Assembly (NCBI RefSeq): GCF_000143415.4
Contig: NW_003314261.1
Location: 5,823,800-5,887,799 of the forward strand
DNA length: 64,000 nucleotides
Direction: 5' to 3'
DNA from: Selaginella moellendorffii
Taxonomy: Eukaryota; Streptophyta; Lycopodiopsida; Selaginellales; Selaginellaceae
Below are positions 11,901 to 25,856 of the stretch, in pieces (within the stretch, counting starts at the first letter, position 1; every line of letters begins with the position of its first letter). The notes beneath the pieces are model-generated. The model saw only the letters and a list, made by a program, of their open reading frames with translations, was not told where the DNA came from and did not search any database. Made by a program: the position numbers and the translations under genes.

Positions 11901-14365
11901 ATGGAGAAGCCGGGGCATCTCAAGGCGGTGGACGTGGTTTGATCGTCGAGGGCTTGATTCTCGTCTCATTCTTGCTCGATTTGATGCCAGGTGCTGCTTA
12001 CAGCTCATGAGGCGGAGCACATTGTGGAGAATCTCAAGTGTTTCTCGGTGAAAGAGGCATGGATTGTCTTGCATTTCGTTTTTCTGTGAAGTTTTGCTGT
12101 CAGGTGGGATGTCCTGCGTGGATGAAGCAACACCGGAAGCTAGAAAAGCTTAATCTCCAGGTTTGTCTAGATCGCGATCGTTCTGACGCGTGATTCTTTT
12201 TGTTTCTTTTGATCAGGCCCATTATAACACTATAGCTCACTGTGACGAGTTCATTATGGAGGTGAGATCTCGATTCTTGTGTAGATAAACACTTGTTTGA
12301 TCGTCTTTTCTTCTTTCTTTGTGCTACAGGCTTTGCTTTCGTTTGAAAAGCTAGGAGTTTTGATTCATGAGCTTCTTGTTATCGAGGTAATACAAATATC
12401 TATCTATCTATGGAGCTCACTCGATCGTTGTGACAAGCGTAGATCTGGAAAGAGAAGGTCTTGCCTCATATAATGAAGCACTTGGCTGGAATGTCATCTA
12501 CAATAAGGCTGAGCCTGATTTTCTATCAGGAAGTAACAGTTATAAAGTTGTTTGAGGTGCGATAGACGAAATTTGGAAGCCCGTAGTGTTAACAAGAGTT
12601 AGTTTCCCTCGCAGATCATGCTCTTTCACAAGGAAGCGTGTAAAGCACTGGGTAGCAGCAACCTTCTTGAGGTATGGTTTCCACTTCTTCTTTTTTGTTG
12701 TTATAACTTTTTGTTTCTCGCAGCTTGTTGATTATTGCTATCGAAAACTGGTGTATCTCAACACAAATGCTTCAAAAGACGCCGCTTATAAAGGTTTTGC
12801 TTAGATCCTTCAAAAAATGCTGAGTCTTAAGAATGGATATTTACCTTTGGATCTTTGGATCAATAGAAAGAACTGCCCAGCAAGTCATGTCTCTAAAGCC
12901 AGAACTTGAGATGGAAGAAAAGGTTAGTGTCGATTTTACGCAATTCGCTGCCATAGTTGAATTGACTTAGAGAGCTTCGGTGACTTCCAGGCTGGCGAGA
13001 TAGAGTTTGGCTGTGCCATCGCGTCCTTGACAATTTTGCGGTACATGCTGTCTGCTGTTGCTGATAACATAAAACGTGAACGTTTCTAATCAAAGGCATG
13101 AGCTGATTCACTCTCTGACTTTTGATCATTTCTTTTTCTTGTTTTTGTTTATCTAGGTACTTCAGCGATTATGTCAATGATCTTCCTCCAGGAGTGATGG
13201 TTAGATCGACAATCAGGTGTTATTATATCATTCTGAGCTATGAATGCACAGGCCCGGCTGATTGACACGCATGATGTGATTATGGGGCTTGTCAACCTTG
13301 TGGAGTCCCCCCCATGGGAAAGACGAAGAAATCTTAAAGCCAAAGTCGTGGTACGTTTTACAAAGTATCAGCTCAGAACATTTTTCTTCTTTTGAATTTG
13401 GAATACTAGACAGAAAAGTATGAGGAAGGAAAATGGGTTGAGGTTCCTCCACAAGATCGGTTCAGGATTTTCAAGTCTGAAGCACAAGTAATTCTTAATT
13501 CCTCTCGAATTGTCAAGGCGATTGAGTGTCGATCTCTGCAGGTCTGGCTGGCATTGAATAATCTTGTTGCAGACATTCAGTGCCGTGCTAGATACACCTA
13601 CGATGATTTCCGCCAGGCTCAAGTCTTGAAGGTAGAAGGTTCTCTTCCTTGTCTTCTGTCCTGCCTGACACTGGGATCCACTCCAGCTGCGAAAGTATCT
13701 GAATGAAATGGTGCTGGAGCAGCTGCCGGTTTTGAAGGATTTACAATGGGTAACACTGTAGCTGAAATCACCGATTCAGCATTTGTGTTTATACAGGCTT
13801 TAGAAGAAATTTCTCTCAAAGTGTTTGCGACGGAGGAGGACCGAAGAACTGCACACTTGATCATGGAGGAGGTACGAATACCAGAGATCTCGATGTTACA
13901 AAGGCGTTGACATTGACGACATTACTTCAGATACCGGAAATGAGAACAGCGCTGCTTGCCAGACGAGACTGGAGTAAGCTTAGTTTTCGAAAAAAGAAGT
14001 TGGCAAATGCTCGTGTCCTCTTGTTTTCTCAGGACAACTTGCTGAAGATCAGATAGAGATGATACGATCCGACCCACGATTGAGTGGCGATTCCCCGGCA
14101 GAGCTGGACGAACTAATGCGGATGTTCCAGTTTGGCGAGTCCATGGATACGCCCAAGTGCGCAGCTTGCGGCGCTCCAGCGGAGAAACGATGCTCACGCT
14201 GTAAAAATGATTGGTGAGCTTGCAAAATTCGATCGATTCCAAGAGAAATTTGTAAAACGTTTTTGCTCTTCCAGGTATTGTGGTCGGAGCTGCCAAGTCG
14301 CAAACTGGAAGATCCACAAGAAGATATGTGACTTGGTCTCAAGCGCTAACACGAAGAGCTCCTAG
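11901..14365 (+). CDS. ZMYND10: ZMYND10-type dynein-arm assembly factor
   Basis: About 19 small exons separated by introns of roughly 45-70 bp. The C-terminal MYND zinc finger is complete: CAACGAPAEKRCSRC, then DWYCGRSCQ split by an intron at 14214-14274, then NWKIHKKIC. More telling is the rest of the protein, which follows animal ZMYND10 along its length: HRKLEKLNLQ, VIEIWKEKVLP, LVDYCYRKL, LVNLVESPPWERRR, VWLALNNLVADIQCRARY and LEQLPVLKDLQW appear in that order. ZMYND10 works in the cytoplasm with LRRC6 and chaperones to preassemble the dynein arms of motile cilia. In a plant it would serve the flagella of sperm cells, so expression in male gametophytes is expected. The start at 11901 is the first methionine that joins the frame; the exact first donor (about 11931-11937) is uncertain. 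It begins 263 bp after the TMEM214-like stop. Confidence 0.88.
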
Positions 14366-14463
14366 CCTAGCGACGCTTTAGCGCCAACGTTTGAATTTAA
14401 ACGTGGAGCTGACGGGGCTGCTGACGTGGATCCTACGCGGGTGCTGTCCCCAAAACCCTGGCT

Positions 14464-17400
14464 ATGGCCGCGCTAGCGAGCTCGTGCTGCTGCGCGTTTA
14501 GGTTCCGCCGGGAGAAATGCCGCGCGGTTCTCGGGTGTGGCGAGCGGCGCCTGGCGCCTGGCAATGCCGCTGGATTGATCGTATTGATGGGATGCGTTCC
14601 TTGCGAAATAGGCGCCTCGCGGCTTGTTCTTGTGAAAGCGTCGGCGGCAGGGGCATCCAGTGATGAGCCACTACCCGCTGGTAAGTAGTTTCGATTCGAC
14701 TGCGCAACGATCTTACTAGTCATAGTTCTTGGATTTAAGATCCAGCAGCTAAACGCTCGCGCTCGACGAAGAAATCCAATGTGGAAGGGGGAACCCAGGC
14801 TCCAAAGAAGGCTTCTGCGAGGAAGAAGAAAACCACCGATTCTTCGGAAGAACAGGCTGAGTCGCTAGGGGGTGGTGGAACTTCTACCATCCAGCGAGAC
14901 AACGAGTTTGCTGCGACCAGGAGCTTGTACAGGAAGGTGATGAATGCCGAGGAGAAAGAGCTCCGTTTCTACTTCCTCGAGTCGCTCATGGAGAACGCGA
15001 GGAGTGGCAACATTGATGGTGTGGAGGAGGTCATGTCCGAGATGGACGTTGTTGGATTGAAACCGGGGCCTCGATCCTTCCATGGCCTCGTTGCTGCTTA
15101 CGCTCAAGCGAATGACGTTGAAGGAGCGGTAAGTTTCTCTCCTTTTTCTTCCTCTCCGCTAGAGATTACGAGATGGCTACTTATCTTTTCTCTTTTCTTT
15201 CAGTGCAGCTTCAGGCTTTGAGGAAGGAAATCGCGTCGGGAGAGACGCCTTTGCAAGAGACTTTCGTTGCCGTCGCGAGGCTGCTTGGACGTGCTGGCCT
15301 TCGTGATCGAGCGGAGAAAATTCTCGGAGCTATTGAAGGTGCAAACCTGGATACTCGTACTGCTTGGGTGGTGACTTGTGGTACGTTTTTTATTCTTCTT
15401 TATCTTTTCCGTTGTTGAATGGTTCTGGATTCTGCGCAGAGGAGCTTTTCAATGCTGGATACTTGAACGAAGCAAATGACCTTTTTATGAAAGGTGCAAA
15501 TGGTGGTTTCAGAGCCAGTGAGCATTTGTACGACATATTGGTCGAGGAAAACTGCAAAACCGGCAAGCATGGTGTTGCCATAAATATTTTGAGGTCGATG
15601 GAATCAAGAGGAAGGCTGGCCACTACCTTCCATTACAATTGTTTGCTTCTTGCTCAGGTAAAAGTTTTTAAAATCTTGGTTTCTATTTACACTTTTGACA
15701 GGGAAATGCCAATTTTCCAGACATTGCAGAAGACACTTTTGAAGAGATGCAGTACCTAAGACGTGAGTCCATACGTTTTACGTGCTCAATGACTCACAAA
15801 GTGCCTTGTGCTTGCAGCGGACACGAAACCCGATACCGAGTCATTTAACCTTATGATACAAGCTCAAACACGTTGTGACAACGGAGAAAGGTGTGTTTGG
15901 TCACGCGTATAGAGATGCTAACGTCCTTCCATTCACAGGGTTCATGAAGTCATAGTGCTGATAGGACACATGACGGAGCTGTATCCTCAAGTGAAGCCAA
16001 ATGCTCGAACATATGCGTAAGTGAGTCTAATCATTATAAACATTTCCTGTTTCCTACGTTCGATATGCAGACTGATCGTTGAATGCTACGTGAAATTTAA
16101 CTTCATGGACGAGGCAATGCGTCATTTTCGGGCTCTCACAAAATTATTCCCAGGTTCTCTACACGTTCTCCATTGTGATGGGAAGCACGGTGATCCTCTC
16201 TCGCTGCTGATACGCTCGCTTTGCTTGGAAGGTAACTTGGAAAAAAAATGGATTCTGTGTTCATTGCTATTGCTTAAGCAGGTAGAATTGTACAGCTTGT
16301 CGAAGTTTTGGATTTGATGCTACAAGAAGGCCTGAAATTAACTCCAAGAGCTATGTTTATGAATCGAAAGGGACGCACGTTGGTAAGCTCGTGGATTGAG
16401 CCCATGCAGGAGGAAGCAGACATAGGATGCGAAATTGATTTTGTTGCACGGTCAGTTTTCTTTCTTACAGTTTATTTCATGCTCTTGATACGAAGCTTGT
16501 AATTTGCAGTTACATAGCAGAAGGTGGTCTAACTGGCACACGGAGAAGATGGACGCCCGCTGCTCGTAAGGATCCAAACAGGATTCTACCCGATTATGAT
16601 GGCTACAGATTTTCACCTCCAGTGGAGAAGTCTTACAAACAGTACTGCAGCATAAAGCGACAAGAATATAAGCGAAAGCTGATCCATTTGTTGCAATTTG
16701 AAGGCGTCTATGCCTTGGGGGAAAATGCCAGGGAAGAAGAGTACACTGCAATACTAGAGAGGCTGAAAAAAGAGAACGTCCGGAAGAGACTTAGTGACGT
16801 TCGCAAGCCCAAGGCAGCAAGTAAGCTTTCTGTTGCTGAAATGAAGGAAGAACTTGAAGCTCAGGGACTTCCAACGGACGGGAACAGAAGGCTCCTGTAT
16901 CAAAGGGTTCAAAAGGCGCGCAGGATAAATCTGGCCAAAGGAGCGCCTTTGTGGATGCCACCGGAAGAAGAAACTATCGAAGAGGTCTGTCTTCTCAAGC
17001 AATTTTTTAAAATTCTTTTTCTAAGGCTTCCATCGTTGTATTGCAGGTAGATGAAGAGTTTGAAACAGTCTTGGCTAAAATAGATCTGAGAAACCCGAGA
17101 CAACAATATCGACGAAAATGCTTTATTGAAGGAGTGGGACTTGAAAACTTGTACAAAGAAAATCCACGAATGGTGATCGAGGAGTCGGACAGCGAGATGG
17201 AGGAGGACGCTGAAGCAGAGTCACGAGAGGTAGAAGGACATGTAGTCAGGGAAGACGAAGAAGAGATTATTCAACCCGTTGACGGTGGTGAGGTTGATGA
17301 AACAACAGAAGCATCGAAAGCAACAGACGACGAAGACGAAGAAGAGGAGGAAGTCGTGGTAAGTGCTCCAAGATTCCTTCTACATTTGTGAGGATCACAT

Positions 17401-18047
17401 TTTCGCTTTTGTAGGAGGTGAGCCCTGCTGTAGTTGGCAATGAACCAGCGTCGGACAACATCGAGGGAGCCTACAAGCCATTGACGCTGGAAGAGAAGCG
17501 TGCGGAGCTTGCTGCAATGAAGTTCGACTTTAGAGAAATGGACGAGATTGAGGAGATATGGGGATGGACCTGGGAGAGAGATCTACAAGCTCAACCTCCG
17601 GAGATATGGACGCGCAAGCGCGAAGTTGAGCTGAGCATTCAGCTGCTGGACAAGGCAAGTTTCGTCCTTACGATTTTTCGAGCTTTGGAGGTGCTAAATA
17701 CTTTGTCTCCTCAGGTTCTCGAGCTGGGAGGAAGTCCTACGTTAAGCGACTGCGCCATGCTTGTCCGGAACGCGATGAAACTCCCATGGCCGGAATCAGT
17801 CGTCACGCTGATCAGAAAGTCTCACAAATGTGGACACAAATTTGGAAGGCAAGTGCTTAGCTTCTAAAGTTTTTGTTCTTCTCAAAGTTTTTGCTCTCTC
17901 TCTCGCAGCAAGCTCTACGAGGACGCGGTTATGTCGTGCTTGTCCGTCCAAGAGAACGATGCCGCCATCGCCATTCTCACAGACATGGAAGAGTCGGGAG
18001 TTAGCACTCCAAACGAGCTGCTAGGCCGGGTCCTTCCAGATAACTAA
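14464..18047 (+). CDS. pTAC3: pTAC3/PAP1-like plastid protein with PPR-like repeats and SAP domain
   Basis: A multi-exon gene with short introns. Exon 1 (14464-14680) encodes a serine-, alanine- and arginine-rich leader fitting a plastid transit peptide; exon 2 starts at 14746. There follow PPR-like helical repeats (for example MSEMDVVGLKPGPRSFHGLV and DTKPDTESFNLMIQAQTR), a basic linker, a SAP DNA-binding motif (KLSVAEMKEELEAQGLPTDG, about 16829-16880), a long acidic stretch of E and D residues (about 17180-17360) and a conserved C-terminal block (FDFREMDEIEEIWGWTWERD). This layout matches pTAC3, also called PAP1, a subunit associated with the plastid-encoded RNA polymerase and needed for its activity in flowering plants. 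It starts 98 bp after the ZMYND10 stop and ends 53 bp before the next start. Confidence 0.88.
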
Positions 18048-18100
18048 TCTAAAATCTCCCATTAGACACGTGGCATAAGCTAGGGTTTTGGGGCTTGGCA

Positions 18101-20179
<2,079 letters not shown>

Positions 20180-20185
20180 CGTAGT

Positions 20186-20755
20186 TTAGAGGGACCGAAG
20201 GAGGACTGTAAGAGACATGAATAGGACTACGGATGATGCAGCTGTGACAGTTGAGAGCAGGGACAAGATTATAAGAACTTTGCTCGGCCTCATATTCAGC
20301 AGCTGTTCGTGTAGGAGTCCCAGAAGTAGCGATATCTCTAGTTGGATAGCAGGATAGCAGTTCTTCTCCCAAGGCATCCACTCCGACTTTGAAGCTTCGT
20401 CAGAATTAGCACCATCTTCTCGCAGCTGGACCTGGCGAATCCTTTCTCTCAGCAGCAGCATGTCACTAGCAAAGTTTGTGCTACTGAACCCGTCTACGGC
20501 TGAGTACTCACCGCGACTTTCCGACACCTTTACCTCACGGATTCGTTCACTCAGCAGCCGCATCTCCCTTTTCAAACCATCTGCACTGAAGCGACTATCG
20601 GAAGAAGAAAACGAAGACGAACTAAAGTCTAGAGACATCTGGACTCTGGCACGCCTAGTGCGATGGAGAACGGGCCTAGAACGGCACAGGTTTTTCCTCA
20701 GCGTCCTAGAATTCACAAGGAGCAGAGCTGATGAAGAGCTACTGAGAAGATCCAT
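20186..20755 (-). CDS. Small putative plastid membrane protein, unidentified
   Basis: An unbroken frame of 189 codons. The first 40 residues are rich in serine, leucine and arginine with almost no acids, as in a plastid transit peptide. Two related charged helices follow (LLSERIREVKVSESRGEYS and LLRERIRQVQLREDGANSD), then SKSEWMPWEKNCYP and a hydrophobic C-terminus (VLIILSLLSTVTAASSVVLF) that could span a membrane. I do not recognise the family. It converges on the MOF-type gene with a 6-bp gap, so the two 3' UTRs must overlap. Its ATG lies only about 20 bp from the start proposed for the plus-strand gene at 20776. Confidence 0.65.
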   Translation of the reverse strand: MDLLSSSSSALLLVNSRTLRKNLCRSRPVLHRTRRARVQMSLDFSSSSFSSSDSRFSADGLKREMRLLSERIREVKVSESRGEYSAVDGFSSTNFASDMLLLRERIRQVQLREDGANSDEASKSEWMPWEKNCYPAIQLEISLLLGLLHEQLLNMRPSKVLIILSLLSTVTAASSVVLFMSLTVLLRSL

Positions 20756-20775
20756 GGCCGAAGATTCAGAGTGCG

Positions 20776-21460
20776 ATGTTGGAAAAGCCTAGCAGCTTAA
20801 ATGAGAGACCATTCAAGCTCCAGGACAAGAACAGGAAGGCTGCGGAGAAGGTTCGTTGTCCGCGGCAATTTACAACTGTTTCTTAGCGTTGTCTGGACAT
20901 TTCTGCCGTTCCGTATCCAGATAGCTTCGAAGTAGTCATCAAGAACAGGAAGCCTGCTAGCAAACAAAGCTGGGTAGAGCTAGCTACCTCTCGGACGGCT
21001 CTTCAGAAGAATGTGGGTCAGTCAGCGTGCTGTCGTCTTCTCGGGTAAGTGCGAGTTTTATGCTTCACGTTTTAGTTTCTTTTCAATTTTTTACGACTTC
21101 TGGAGTGCAGATCTCTTGCTTTATTCTCGAAAGATTGGCCAACAAGAAGGAAACTGTTTGTCTTCTGACGAGGTAGCTATCTAGCTTCTTTTTTTTTCAA
21201 TTCGATCGTGTTATCGTGACGGAACTTCTTCTCTTTGACAGGACTTCTATCTTTGGCAACTACTGTGCAAGAATCAATTTCTGTTGTATTTACAGGAGGG
21301 AGTGAGTATATGGTCTCTGGAGCTACCATACGGAGTCATGCTGAGACACTTGTTGGTGCGGGTTCATGAACGGGACAGGAGCAGAATAGTGTGGGTGAGA
21401 TACCACCAGCCGTATTATCGGGTCGATCACCTCGTCATTGTCACTGCTCCATGTCGGTGA
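20776..21460 (+). CDS. Tentative short spliced gene, unidentified
   Basis: Four exon-like segments stay in frame across plausible GT-AG introns: 20776-20850, 20887-21044, one near 21115-21171, and 21241-21460 ending in TGA. The product would be about 185 residues, including DISAVPYPDSFEVVIKNRK and a C-terminus LRHLLVRVHERDRSRIVWVR. The last exon is open for over 70 codons and reads like protein. Weak points are the 36-bp first intron and two competing acceptors before the third exon (TGGAG or TGCAG), one of which leads to an early stop. No family recognised. Confidence 0.35.
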
Positions 21461-21528
21461 ATTGCCTGCTTTGACAAACTATATCGGTAAGCCTCTTCAT
21501 TTCATCCGCTAACTCAAAGCTTACTCAC

Positions 21529-22788
21529 TCACTGTGTACCTTTAGGAGCCGGGTAGAAATCGTTGTTTCGCTCTGGAGCCATTAGCAAGCAGTTACCTTC
21601 ATCCTGAACGATACGCTCTTGTGAGGAAACTGGCTCAGCAGTCTGCAGCAGCTCCAGACACAGCTTGAGCTTACTGTGGTCCGCTGGTGCTCCACCTTCC
21701 GACGCTAAAGTCAGTGCTTGGAACACATGACTTTGCACCATGTCCAGAGCGGTGGTTCCTGCTGGAGAACGTACGTGTGGGCTCGCATGGTGGTCGAGCA
21801 AAACCGCTATCATCTCTGGATCAGCGAGTTCTCCAGCAATGTGTAGAGGTGTCCTTCCTTCGACATCGACAGCGTTGACATCGGCGGCTCCGAGCTGTAG
21901 CAGGATGCTCACAACTTTTCGGCTGCAGTGCGCGACAGCATAGTGAAGAGCGAACGTTTTGTCGAGGCTGAGGCCTTCCTCCATGACCAGAAGCTTCACC
22001 AGCTCAACATCCGACGAATCCAGTGCCTTTTGCATCCTCCGTGTCCGTTGCTCGTCCAGCGAGTCGCTGCAATCGGCTCTGGAGGCATTGTAGTAGCCAC
22101 ATTTATGTCGGATGGCTTCTATCTCGGCAGCTATCTCCACCGGTACATGTTTCTCTAGCGCTTCCGTTGACAGGCCAGACTTGGCTATAAGCTTGGAACA
22201 CACTGACCACAGTTGGAGCAGGTCCTGCTTGCGAGCTGTGACAAGGATTCTCATGGCGTCCTCGATCGATGCCTTCTCAGCCATCGCAGCCAGCTCCTTC
22301 TGTTGTAAAGGTAAAGAAGTTGGATTACTTAAATCATTGGCTTCTCTCTCTCTCTCTTTCTTACAGACCTGTACCAAGACGGAGAGCTCGTCAATGCCAA
22401 ACATTTGAGCGGCATGAAGGGCTTCCAGCGCGAAGTCGACCGCGGCTCTACATTGTGAATGCCAACAAGAGCTTTCCTTGCACCCTCTGTCAGGCTGAGA
22501 ATTCGAAGGTAGCAAACATAGCTGACCACTGTAGAGAAATCGCAACGTGAGCATGAAGGCGTCGTGGCCGACTGCCGAGACCGGCATAACCAGGGGGGCT
22601 TGCGTTGGTCCATTGCTAGTCAGCACCATCCGGAAGAATCGACTCCGAGCAGCCAGGACACACTTGTGAGCATAGACGTGCCTCCCGTCGATTGCAAATG
22701 CAACGTCACTGAAGGCCTGGCCATTATCTAGGAGGTTCGAGAAGTCCTCTGCCAGTTGCTTCAAAGGCTCCGAATCCTCGAGACTCAT
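21529..22788 (-). CDS. BOP: BTB/ankyrin NPR-family co-activator, BLADE-ON-PETIOLE (NBCL) type
   Basis: Two exons, 22788-22369 and 22299-21529, give about 396 residues. The BTB/POZ domain (LLDNGQAFSDVAFAIDGRHV, HKCVLAARSRFFRMVL) is followed by the CWHSQCRAAVDFAL element and the helical region typical of this family (EKASIEDAMRILVTARKQD, KSGLSTEALEKHVP), then ankyrin repeats (LDKTFALHYAVAHCSRKVV, DVEGRTPLHIAGELADPEM, AGTTALDMVQ). BOP proteins are nuclear co-activators that work with TGA bZIP factors in lateral-organ boundaries; they differ from NPR1 by the short C-terminus, as here. The 69-bp intron 22368-22300 is a multiple of three without a stop, so an unspliced reading gives 419 residues. 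Splicing is preferred because it joins VLVQ to KELAAMAEKAS as in other BOP proteins. Confidence 0.9.
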   Translation of the reverse strand: MSLEDSEPLKQLAEDFSNLLDNGQAFSDVAFAIDGRHVYAHKCVLAARSRFFRMVLTSNGPTQAPLVMPVSAVGHDAFMLTLRFLYSGQLCLLPSNSQPDRGCKESSCWHSQCRAAVDFALEALHAAQMFGIDELSVLVQVCKKEREREANDLSNPTSLPLQQKELAAMAEKASIEDAMRILVTARKQDLLQLWSVCSKLIAKSGLSTEALEKHVPVEIAAEIEAIRHKCGYYNASRADCSDSLDEQRTRRMQKALDSSDVELVKLLVMEEGLSLDKTFALHYAVAHCSRKVVSILLQLGAADVNAVDVEGRTPLHIAGELADPEMIAVLLDHHASPHVRSPAGTTALDMVQSHVFQALTLASEGGAPADHSKLKLCLELLQTAEPVSSQERIVQDEGNCLLMAPERNNDFYPAPKGTQ

Positions 22789-24640
22789 TCCGGGAAACCT
22801 TTCTCAGAACAAACTAGCAGCGGAGCCGGGACTGCGAAATACCGTGTGAAGATCCTGAAGCAAAGCTGTGCAAGGATTCATCTCATGAAGAACTCTATGG
22901 TCTTAGATGGCAAGAGATGGGGCGGGAAAAGTCTAAGACGATTTTAAGAACTCAGCACTCAACTGGTCGTGATCAGCGAGATCAAAAAGGTGAGAGGCTT
23001 CATACCTTTGAATTCTTTCTTCTGATTACACATCTGCTGATTCGATCGCTACAGGGATGTTTTGTGGCCGCGAAAAGGCAACAAGAACGCTGTTTGTCCA
23101 TTCATGGTGCTGTTCTTTCATTCTCTCCATTTCACACTTTTTTCTGTGCCTAGGAGTTGACTCCAGAGCTCTCTTTTTCTTTCTAGGAAGGCCGCTACCG
23201 CTCCTTACATTTTTTTTAGTATGGGGAATTGATGACTCGGTCTTTTCCTTATGCTAGGAAATGGACGGGTAAACGCTACTCCAGTTTTTTTCTTCGCGTT
23301 TGGTTTGTCTCGGTTGGATGATTGGCTTGGTCTTATTAACTTTCATATTTGCAGCTACCCGCCATTGGAAAGGGAAGAACCGGTCAAGGGGGCCCGATGA
23401 TTGGGACTCTAGAGGTACACATCCAGTGCACACTTTTGTCTAGCACTTTGCTTTCACAGGTATGACTGGTTCATCAAGAAAAAGAATTTTTAAAGTTGGA
23501 AAAGATAACAAAAGGATGCGGTACGGAGACTTACGTTATCTCAGGTGGGGGTGTTAAAAGCCAGAAAATTAACTTCCAAGCCAGCGAACCAGCCAGCGAG
23601 CGGAAGCTTTGGGTGCTGCGACCTTTTACGAGCAGCACAAACGAGGTCAAAAGCTCCGCTCACCGTGACGAGACTTATTAGGTAAGCGTCCGTTTCTTTT
23701 CTAAGAGGAGATTTTCTCTTGATTACAGCTTCTCTTTGGCAGACAACGGGATATAAAAAAGATGTTTGCTTGCATCGACAAAAAGGGGCACTAGCATTAC
23801 GTTGTAGGATCATCCTGGATCTATGCGAGACAGTTGAGCTGTTCCGGGGCTTGTTTCACGAGGCAGCATTGGGACGGTGAAAAATGCCTCTCCTAGTTTT
23901 TATTATGGGCACTGACATTCTCTTTCATTTGGCTCTCAGAGGCGGTACACATATTCGGAACTCCAGCCTCGAAAAGCTTTCTGGTAATCTGTGCCTGTCC
24001 CCTCTCTGTTTTTCTACCTAGTGATTCTCTTGTTTCTTTGCTAATGTGATGTTTACACTATACAGATATCCGACTTTTAAAGGGGGACCATCTCGCCCTG
24101 CACGTACAGTGTGTCGACATTCTGGAATGACATGGCGACACTCCCACCAAAGCTTTCGAGCGAGTTGCCGGACGCGAGTTTAGCAGCGGGAGGCGAGCAT
24201 GTTGTCATCTGCCAGTGGTATGGAGACATCTCTTTTTCTTTTGCCGATTTGCAGTGGCCTCTCCGTGTATAAAAATCCGTCCCTGTGCTTGTTTTTGCAG
24301 CAGCCAAGGATTGCAGGTTTCGGTGGTGCTGGTTCCAATTCAGGTCGCGGCTGCGTTCCCTGTTGCTGGGCTCTGAATTGAAATCAGCGCCCTTGAAACT
24401 TTGCGATCCACACAGGGGGATATCGGTTCTATTTTCTCTCGACGTCTTTGGTGAGGTCTTTGTTTCCTCATGGTGTGGGAGACTAATAAGCTTTTGGCTC
24501 CTTTGGCAGCACTGGAACAAATACGTTACAACGCGTGAGGCAAGATGTTCGTCGTGGATCAATCAGGTACTAGGTTTTTTTATTTGGCGCTCAAAGCGTT
24601 AACTATAGTGGCAAAAAGTACTTCTTTTACAAGCAGTGTT
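22789..24640 (+). other. Unresolved exon-like stretch between the BOP gene and the germin array
   Basis: No single long frame, but several short open segments with good splice signals on the plus strand. One chain runs through about 23551-23694 (LKARKLTSKPANQPASGSFG to VTRLIR) into 23743-23790 (QRDIKKMFACIDKKGH, stop). Another begins at ATG 24130 (MATLPPKLSSELPDASLAAG) and continues after an AG at about 24300. The pyrimidine-AG/GT spacing is like that of the real genes nearby. It could be one or two small genes, a non-coding transcript, or a decayed gene. No family recognised. Confidence 0.3.
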
Positions 24641-24887
24641 AGCTGGCCTGAAATCTTCGTTCCTAATAGTTGCATGGCTTCACAAACTTGTCCTTGGTTG
24701 TCCACTTGAAGACATGATACCAATTTAAGCTAAAACATAAACTAAGATTAAGTTTGACTGTTCTCACCTTCATTGACAATGAAGTGAAAGAAAGAGATTG
24801 ATCGCAACAGAAACACCACCATGCTCCCCTTTGTGCGAATTGGCATGGTATTTTTTTAATGTAAACAAAGAAGAAAAGCCTGGAACA

Positions 24888-25760
24888 TTAAATCTTGGTG
24901 GCGATGTCGAACGCACACACTGGGCGGGGCCAACTCGAGCTGGGGTGTGTATGGCAGCATATTGGCCTTGAGCTCCCTTATCATGTCCAGTTCTACGTTA
25001 AGCGCTGTCGCAGTGGACCTGTTGGGAATCATCAACAGAGCACCACCACTTGTCTGTAGAAACAGACACACAAAAACTATTATGAAAAAAGAATAACGTA
25101 AATAACTTCAGAAAAAAAGTAAGAAGGAAGCTGGCGATGTTGTTTTGTTTACCAGAGTTCCTGGGTTTTGGCTGTTCAGAGCCGAGATGTAAATCGCAGG
25201 CTTGGTCCCAACGTTGAGCTGAAAGTGCATCGTTCGTCACAGGAAAACCATGAGATCGCCTGGGTACAAAAGGTTAATGCGTGATACTTCTGGAAAATCA
25301 CATCGTATTCAAAGATCTTTACGAGATCAAGATCGAGAGATCGGTCTTATTTCCTACCGCGTGTATCAACGAAGCCAACTTGAAGCTCGAAGCCAACGAC
25401 CACCGGAGACCATGGTCGAGTGCTCCGAACCTCGAGGATGCGTGTGTGGGACATTGACTCCACAAGGAACCACATGAAACTGGACATAAGTTAATCCTTG
25501 AGACCTTCGTAGAAACAAACGAAAGAACAAGCCATGAGTTTTGAGAACTGAGAAAAGAATACGTGATTCCTAAGATTGTCGTGTTGATTGCAGCCACGAA
25601 CACCACCGGGTCTATTGCGAACATCCCTCTTAACATCTCGTAGCACGAAATCGCAAAGAGCTCCCTACCCCGCGAAATCTCGCAGTGGATCGGGATTGGC
25701 CGCGACTAACACATTCAAGCACCCAAGATCACCACTGCCAACAAAGCTTCTTGAAATCCA
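24888..25760 (-). pseudogene. Type-A germin-like relic, unit 1
   Basis: All four germin exons can be traced. The last exon retains TSGGALLMIP and ELDMIRELKANMLPYTPQLE, but a frameshift follows PPSVCV. The first exon has no ATG at the homologous place and carries stops in the signal-peptide region and after DPDPLRDFA. A GA run lies just upstream (25826-25855). Confidence 0.8.
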
Positions 25761-25820
25761 ACGGTAAAGAAAAAAAGTATCCAAATGCGATCAATGTCTC
25801 GTTGTGCTTGAGAAACAATA

Positions 25821-25856
<36 letters not shown>

